NCBI GenBank assembly: GCA_040772545.1
Contig: JAXGXY010000004.1
Span: 36,236-100,235, forward strand
Length of the DNA: 64,000 bases
Direction of reading: 5' to 3'
Source: UBA1431 sp002329665
GTDB lineage: Bacteria > Bacillota > Clostridia > Christensenellales > UBA1431
Of this stretch, positions 59,697 through 64,000 are shown piece by piece. A program made the translations under genes and the position numbers. The notes under the pieces are model-generated. The model was given only the letters and a program-made list of their open reading frames with translations. It was not told where the DNA came from and searched no databases. Each line of letters opens with the position of its first letter. The stretch's first letter is position 1.

Positions 59697-60331
59697 ACAC
59701 GGATTGGGCCAAACGCATGTATGTGATCGGACTCACGGGGAACATCGCCTCGGGAAAGACAATCGCCGCCCGGCGCCTCGAGGCGCTGGGGGCGCGCGTG
59801 ATCTGCGCCGACGAGGCGGCGCGCAGGGTCGTCTGCCCGGGGAGCGAGGGATTAAGACGCGTTCGCGAGGCGTTCGGCGACGGGGTGATCCGGCCGGACG
59901 GCAGCCTGGACCGCGCCGCGCTCGGGCGCGTCGTTTTCGGGGACGCATTCGAGCGAAAGCGGCTCGAAGCGATATTGCACCCCCTGATCATCGAAGACAT
60001 CCTGCAAACGCTCGGCGCCTGGGAGAAAGAAGCGCCGGGCGCCATCGCCGTCGTAGACGCGGCGCTGCTTTTTGAGACCGGCCTTGACGAGTACGCAGGC
60101 GAGGTCTGGCTGGTGGAAGCGCGGGACGACATACGCCTCAGGCGGATCATGGACCGCGACGGGCTGAGCGAAAGCGAGGCGCGCGCGCGAATGGAGAGCC
60201 AGGCGCCGTCGGCGGGAAAAAGGCCTTTTGCCGACCGGATACTGGTTAACAACGGATCGGAAAGCGAACTGCTGGCGCAGGTCGACGCCCTCTGGGCCCT
60301 GACGGCCGCGCGGATTTCGGGTGAAGAGTGA
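59693..60331 (+). CDS. coaE: Dephospho-CoA kinase
   Basis: 212 residues from a GTG overlapping the polA stop (GTGA); an ATG at 59717 is an alternative start without ribosome site. P-loop 'GLTGNIASGKT', 'CADEAARRVV', 'LHPLI' and 'LLFETGLDEYAGEVWLVEA'. Phosphorylates dephospho-CoA at the 3'-OH, last step of CoA synthesis. The polA-coaE link is common in Clostridia. Confidence 0.94.
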   Translation: MNTDWAKRMYVIGLTGNIASGKTIAARRLEALGARVICADEAARRVVCPGSEGLRRVREAFGDGVIRPDGSLDRAALGRVVFGDAFERKRLEAILHPLIIEDILQTLGAWEKEAPGAIAVVDAALLFETGLDEYAGEVWLVEARDDIRLRRIMDRDGLSESEARARMESQAPSAGKRPFADRILVNNGSESELLAQVDALWALTAARISGEE

Positions 60332-60948
60332 GAAGGAAACGAAGCACGAAAAAGAGAAGGAGAGCCCTTTGGTGGGCCGCTTTTGGCGCCGTGCTCCTGG
60401 CGCTCGCGATCGCGGCCTATTTCGTGGCCAACGACCGGCTGCTGCGCTCCGTATACCGCGAGGATCATCTCAGCTACGTATGGGATACGGCTAAGGAGTA
60501 CGGGCTGGACCCGTATTTCGTGGCCGCGGTCGTATACGCCGAGAGCGAGTTCGACCCCGAAGCCGTCTCCAGCAAGGGAGCCGTGGGGCTGATGCAGATC
60601 ATGCCCGACACGGGCGAATGGATCGCCGGGCACATGAAGATCAAAAACTACAGCCGCGAGACGCTCAAAGATCCCGAAACGAACCTTCGGATGGGCTGCT
60701 GGTACCTCAGCTACCTTTCCGACCGGTACGACGGGAGGGCGCGCCTGATGCTCTGCGCCTACAACGCAGGGCCGGGCACCGTGGACAGGTGGCTCAATGA
60801 CCCGGCGTACACCGCGGACGGCAAGACGCTCAGGTCGATCCCGTTCGCCGAGACGCGGCAATATGTGGACAAGGTGAATTCGGCCGATGAACAATACGAA
60901 AAACTCTATCCGCCCGAAAGGGCACTGGGTGACCAGGCGCATCCCTAA
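60328..60948 (+). CDS. Membrane-anchored lytic transglycosylase (SLT domain)
   Basis: 206 residues from a GTG overlapping the coaE stop by four bases. A basic N-terminus and one membrane helix ('ALWWAAFGAVLLALAIAAYFV' in parts) precede an SLT domain with catalytic Glu in 'VVYAESEFDPEAVS', then 'GAVGLMQIMPDTG', 'LRMGCWYLSYLSDRY' and 'CAYNAGPGTV'. It cleaves peptidoglycan glycan strands to anhydromuropeptides outside the cell. Confidence 0.94.
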   Translation: MRRKRSTKKRRRALWWAAFGAVLLALAIAAYFVANDRLLRSVYREDHLSYVWDTAKEYGLDPYFVAAVVYAESEFDPEAVSSKGAVGLMQIMPDTGEWIAGHMKIKNYSRETLKDPETNLRMGCWYLSYLSDRYDGRARLMLCAYNAGPGTVDRWLNDPAYTADGKTLRSIPFAETRQYVDKVNSADEQYEKLYPPERALGDQAHP

Positions 60949-62569
60949 GCTCCGGGCCGCGCTCCTCGTCGCCCTTGCGGCGGTGCTGGTCCTCGCAGTG
61001 GTCTTTTTGGCCAGGGGCTGCGGCGCGACGGGCGGCGTTACGCCCGGTCCCACGGCGACGCCCGCGGTTTCGGACCCCGTCGTTCCGGCCGAGGGCGGAA
61101 CCCTTAGTATACCCATGCCCAAAAACCCCGAAACGCTCAATCCCCTGCGCGCAAAGACGGCCGATATGGTCAGCATCGGCTGGCTCGTCTATGAAAGCCT
61201 GGTCAGATATGACGAACAGGGGCGCATCGTGAACGGGGTGGCGGAGCGGTTCGAGACGAAGGACGGCGGCAGGACCTGGACTTTCGCCATCAAGAAAGGG
61301 ATCCGTTTCCAGGCGGGCGGCAGCGAACTGACGGCCGCCGACGTAATCTACACCTACGGACTGATAAAGTCGTATTCCTCGGAGGACTGCCTGTACAAGG
61401 ACGCGGTTTCCGAAAGGATCGCGGACATGGAGGCGGTGGACAGCCACACCGTCTCGGTGACCGCCGTCAAAAGCGGGCATACGGTGCTCGGCGCGCTGCG
61501 TTTCCCGATCCTGTCCAAGGATTACTGCAGCGGCAGGAACATCGACACGGCGCTGCCCAGAGGCACGGGCCCCTACGAGGTCCAAAGCAGCGACGCTTCC
61601 GGCATGGTGCTCGTTGCGAACGCAAACTGGTGGAAACAGCGCGCCCACATCGGCACGGTTAAGGCCGTGGCGGTGCCCGACAACAACGCCGCGCTGTCCA
61701 GCTTCGAAGCCAACGAACTGACCATGGTCCCGACCCAGCAGATCACGGCCCACCGCTTTGCCGAAGAAGGCAGGACCGCGGTGCACAACGTGATGACGCA
61801 GCGCTTCGAATGCATAGTGCCTAATTTTGCGGACGGCGTGCTCGCCGACCTGTCCGTGCGCAGGGCGATCGCGCATGCGCTGGACAAGAAGGACATCATC
61901 GACCGGGCCCTCCTCGGGCACGCCGTGGCGACGGAGACGCCGGTCCCCCCCGGGAGCTACCTTTTCGATCTGGGGATCGAAATCTACGAGCACAACCTCA
62001 AGAAGGCGGACGAGCTGCTCGAAGGCCTCGGCTGGACGGTACCCGAAGACCCCGCTAAGAAGGTCCGCGTGAACGCTACGGGGCAGGAGCTGGAACTGAG
62101 GCTCCTCATAGACGAGAACCCGGACAGCACAGTGCGCAAGGATATGGCCGCGGCAATCAAAGACCAGCTTTTGAAGGCAGGCATCGGCGTGACGATCGAG
62201 ACGAAGAGCTGGGACGACTACCTTCAGGCGCTGCGCAACAGGACGTTCGACCTCGCGCTGTGCGGGTTCAACCTCGACCGCAGCCTGGACCTGGCCGGCC
62301 TGCTGCACAGCGGCGGGTCCATCAACTACTCGGGGTACTCGGACGGGAGCGTGAACGGCCAGCTCGAAGCGTACGCCAAGAGCACCGAAGAGGCGGACAG
62401 GAAAAAGAACATGCACGGGGTCCAGAAGGCCGTCGTCAGGGATCTCCCCGTCATTAGCATCTGTTTCAGGACCTACAGCCTCGTTAGCCAGGCGAAGGTG
62501 CAGTCGGTGGAAGGGATATACGACATGGACTTCTACTACGGCATCGAGCGCTGGTTTATAAAGGACTAG
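60929..62569 (+). CDS. Solute-binding protein family 5 (peptide/nickel type)
   Basis: 546 residues from the GTG at 60929 (AAAGGG six bases upstream); an ATG at 60887 is in frame but without ribosome site. It overlaps the transglycosylase by 20 bases. An N-terminal hydrophobic segment ends in 'ARGC', a poor lipobox, so anchoring may be by the helix. Binding-lobe marks: 'PETLNPLRAKTADMVSI', 'TWTFAIKKGIRFQAG', 'TAADVIYTYGL', 'RRAIAHALDKKDII', 'LSRFDLALCGFNLD'-like late segment. No permease or ATPase gene is near; ligand unknown, possibly muropeptides by context (inference). Confidence 0.85.
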   Translation: MTRRIPKLRAALLVALAAVLVLAVVFLARGCGATGGVTPGPTATPAVSDPVVPAEGGTLSIPMPKNPETLNPLRAKTADMVSIGWLVYESLVRYDEQGRIVNGVAERFETKDGGRTWTFAIKKGIRFQAGGSELTAADVIYTYGLIKSYSSEDCLYKDAVSERIADMEAVDSHTVSVTAVKSGHTVLGALRFPILSKDYCSGRNIDTALPRGTGPYEVQSSDASGMVLVANANWWKQRAHIGTVKAVAVPDNNAALSSFEANELTMVPTQQITAHRFAEEGRTAVHNVMTQRFECIVPNFADGVLADLSVRRAIAHALDKKDIIDRALLGHAVATETPVPPGSYLFDLGIEIYEHNLKKADELLEGLGWTVPEDPAKKVRVNATGQELELRLLIDENPDSTVRKDMAAAIKDQLLKAGIGVTIETKSWDDYLQALRNRTFDLALCGFNLDRSLDLAGLLHSGGSINYSGYSDGSVNGQLEAYAKSTEEADRKKNMHGVQKAVVRDLPVISICFRTYSLVSQAKVQSVEGIYDMDFYYGIERWFIKD

Positions 62570-62606
62570 GCCGGCGCAACCACGCCGGATTTTTTGGGGC
62601 TAATAA

Positions 62607-62647
62607 ACATCGGCAAACCCTGAAGGGTTTGCCGATGTCACTTTTTT
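62607..62647 (+). terminator. Intrinsic terminator of the polA operon
   Basis: ACATCGGCAAACCC (62607-62620), TGAA loop, GGGTTTGCCGATGT (62625-62638), then CTTTTTT. Perfect 14-bp stem; similar in make-up to the hairpin at 51644. Confidence 0.9.
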
Positions 62648-62663
62648 CGGGACAGGGCGCCTT

Positions 62664-63590
62664 TTAATCCGGGAACCTCCCGTCCGTAAACCTTGGAATC
62701 CCCGCTTCCCCGAGGTGTTTTTCGATGCGCCTGCGCTCGTCGGGCGGCACGGGCAGCAGGGGCAGGCGCGTGCGTCCGCCATAGAACCCGCGGATGTCCA
62801 TCCCCAGCTTTACGCCCGCGACGCCGTACGGCCCGATCGTCGCGGAGGAGAGGGCGTTGAGGAAGGCGTGCAGCTCTGCCGCCTTTTCGGTTTCGCCGCC
62901 GGCGAAGTAGTCGTAAAGTTTGCAGCAGTATTCGGGCAGGTAGCTCGCCGTGGACAGCACGCCGCCCACCGCGCCGTCGCAGAGGCCGGGGAAGAAGGTC
63001 TTGATGTTCCCGGCGATCAGGTAAAAGCCGGGGACCCTGCCGATCGCCTTCATGTATTCGGCGTTGGGGTGCATGGAGGAATTCTTCATCGCGACGATGT
63101 TGGGGTGCGACGAGAGCGATTCGATCAGCTCGACGGAGACGAGCAGGCCCGAGGCGAATTTGGGCGCGTTGTAAACGACGACCGGGACGGGGGAACGGTC
63201 CGCCACCGCGATAAAGTACGCCTTTAGGGCCTCGTCGGTCATTTTGTCCTTGAAATAGCTCGGGGGGAGCACGAAGGCCATGTCCATCCCGCAGTCCGCC
63301 GTCTGCTTGATGAACTCGACAGTCTTGTACGCCGATTCCCGCCCACAGCCCGCTACGATCGTCCTGCCTTTCGCCCTGGTGCGGCAGACCGCAGTGAGGA
63401 TCTTCAGCGACTCCTCATCGGTCAGCCCCTGGTACTCCCCGTTGCTGCCCAACGGCATGAACCCCTTCAGGTCCGTTTCGTTATACTTCTCGATGTTTTC
63501 CTTCAGGCGGCCGATCAACACGTTTTCATCCTCGTCAAACGGCGTGATGATCGGTGCGAATACGCCGCTTAGCATGTCTGAACTGACCAT
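62664..63590 (-). CDS. Dihydrodipicolinate synthase/N-acetylneuraminate lyase family aldolase
   Basis: 308 residues from the ATG at 63590 (GGGTGG upstream). A (beta/alpha)8 class I aldolase: 'PLGSNGEYQGLTDEES', Tyr in 'VVVYNAP', Schiff-base Lys in 'IVAMKNSS', 'GNIKTFFPGL'. DapA-type enzymes make the lysine/dipicolinate precursor; here the usual DapA marker region around 'GTTGE' reads 'GSNGE', so a 2-keto-3-deoxy acid or related aldolase is as likely. Not in a lysine operon. Confidence 0.85.
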   Translation of the reverse strand: MVSSDMLSGVFAPIITPFDEDENVLIGRLKENIEKYNETDLKGFMPLGSNGEYQGLTDEESLKILTAVCRTRAKGRTIVAGCGRESAYKTVEFIKQTADCGMDMAFVLPPSYFKDKMTDEALKAYFIAVADRSPVPVVVYNAPKFASGLLVSVELIESLSSHPNIVAMKNSSMHPNAEYMKAIGRVPGFYLIAGNIKTFFPGLCDGAVGGVLSTASYLPEYCCKLYDYFAGGETEKAAELHAFLNALSSATIGPYGVAGVKLGMDIRGFYGGRTRLPLLPVPPDERRRIEKHLGEAGIPRFTDGRFPD

Positions 63591-63731
63591 AATAACCACC
63601 CTTTCTGCGGTATGCCCTGCCGTCTGTGCTGCCCAGCGGGGCGGAGTTCCGCTTGAAGTCATGCCCTAAGTTACGGGCGTTTCAAAGGCTTCCCGTTCGG
63701 GCGCCGCGATGAGAGGACGCCCCTTACTAAT

Positions 63732-63760
63732 ATAATACACCGCAAGTATGTTTCATGCAA
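63732..63760 (-). promoter_or_regulatory. Possible promoter for the dapA-family gene
   Basis: Minus strand TTGCAT (63760-63755), 17-base spacer, TATTAT (63737-63732). Confidence 0.4.
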
Positions 63761-64000
63761 CGCGAAGGCGCGGTACGAATGCCGCGAATTACGGCCCGTT
63801 CCTTCCGTATTGCGGGGAAGTGCGCGGGCGGACCGTCTGGCCCTTCCCGAAAGCGTATAATCCCATAAAACACGCTAACAAAGGGAAAACCTTCACGAAA
63901 GGCGGTTAGCTAAAATTCAATCCCGGCGCCGTTTTATAAAATTGCCGGGCGCGAACCAAAGGCTTGCGCCAAAATAACCTATGCCAAACCGTATAGGTTT
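63761..64000. other. Right-end intergenic sequence
   Basis: No gene seen. A TATAAT occurs at 63856-63861 on the plus strand without a -35. An inverted repeat AACCTAT / ATAGGTT lies at 63976-63999 at the very edge and may be a terminator for a gene beyond it. Confidence 0.4.

Noticed and set aside
1..64000. tRNA, rRNA or tmRNA genes
   Set aside because: TTCGAATC-like strings were seen only inside coding genes and without cloverleaf pairing; no rRNA signature.

Overview
The window looks like part of the chromosome of a GC-rich, low-oxygen, endospore-forming member of the Clostridia (Firmicutes). The pointers are Spo0A, the spore-maturation pair SpmA/SpmB, YaaT/RicT, a SpoIID-family protein, AddAB instead of RecBCD, DnaD/DnaI-type helicase loading, a 2[4Fe-4S] ferredoxin and a membrane pyrophosphatase. 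Starts are often GTG or TTG with strong Shine-Dalgarno sites. I cannot name a genus. I found no rRNA, tRNA, CRISPR array, transposase or intact prophage.

Layout. 1-4.6 kb: tail of an amino-acid-type solute-binding protein, then a methyltransferase and a very large chimeric glycosyltransferase. 4.6-5.1 kb: a dispersed intergenic repeat. 5.1-6.8 kb (minus): DUF3048 lipoprotein and a sugar-phosphate transferase. 7.4-9.8 kb: hppA and an HPr-like small protein. 10-16.8 kb: addB-addA. 16.9-18.3 kb: M6-type metalloprotease lipoprotein. 18.4-22.2 kb (minus): DUF4177 protein, a short alanyl-tRNA synthetase and a PepV-like dipeptidase. 22.5-26.5 kb: radC, then dnaD-like and dnaI-like genes and an unknown gene on the minus strand. 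26.8-30.8 kb: yaaO-like, tmk, holB and yaaT in one tightly overlapping operon. 30.9-35.5 kb: alpha/beta hydrolase, ferredoxin, SpoIID/SH3 protein. 35.7-37.3 kb (minus): trmN6-rsmI. 37.7-39.7 kb: spmA-spmB, comB. 39.8-46 kb: metG, tatD, a TatD-linked radical SAM gene, a yabE-like gene, rsmA. 46.2-51.6 kb: unknown Pro/Ala-rich protein, PBP2 (minus), spo0A. 51.9-55.3 kb: trpB2, a holin-like gene, pyk. 55.7-62.6 kb: ECF sigma factor, SIMPL lipoprotein, and the polA-coaE-lytic transglycosylase-solute-binding-protein run. 62.7-63.6 kb (minus): dapA-family gene.

A clear thread between about 26.8 and 46 kb is the set of genes that in Bacillus subtilis form one origin-proximal block (yaaO-tmk-holB-yaaT-yabB-yabC-metS-yabD-yabE-ksgA). 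The order is kept here, but several units are inserted and the yabB/yabC pair is inverted. Replication and repair (AddAB, RadC, DnaD/DnaI, HolB, PolA), translation (AlaRS, MetRS, RsmA, RsmI, TrmN6), cell wall (PBP2, YabE-like, SpoIID/SH3, lytic transglycosylase) and sporulation genes dominate.

The most unusual points are: a modular intergenic repeat family whose copies at 4.7 kb and 37.5 kb are bracketed by palindromic direct repeats; a glycosyltransferase with a kinase-like N-terminus, a duplicated YYDTGEG module and a second, degenerate transferase domain; an AddB without a Walker A motif; an AlaRS that ends right after its editing domain; a DnaD protein with four repeats; and a polA whose best-placed start codon is ATC. 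I see no obvious new defence or mobile system.
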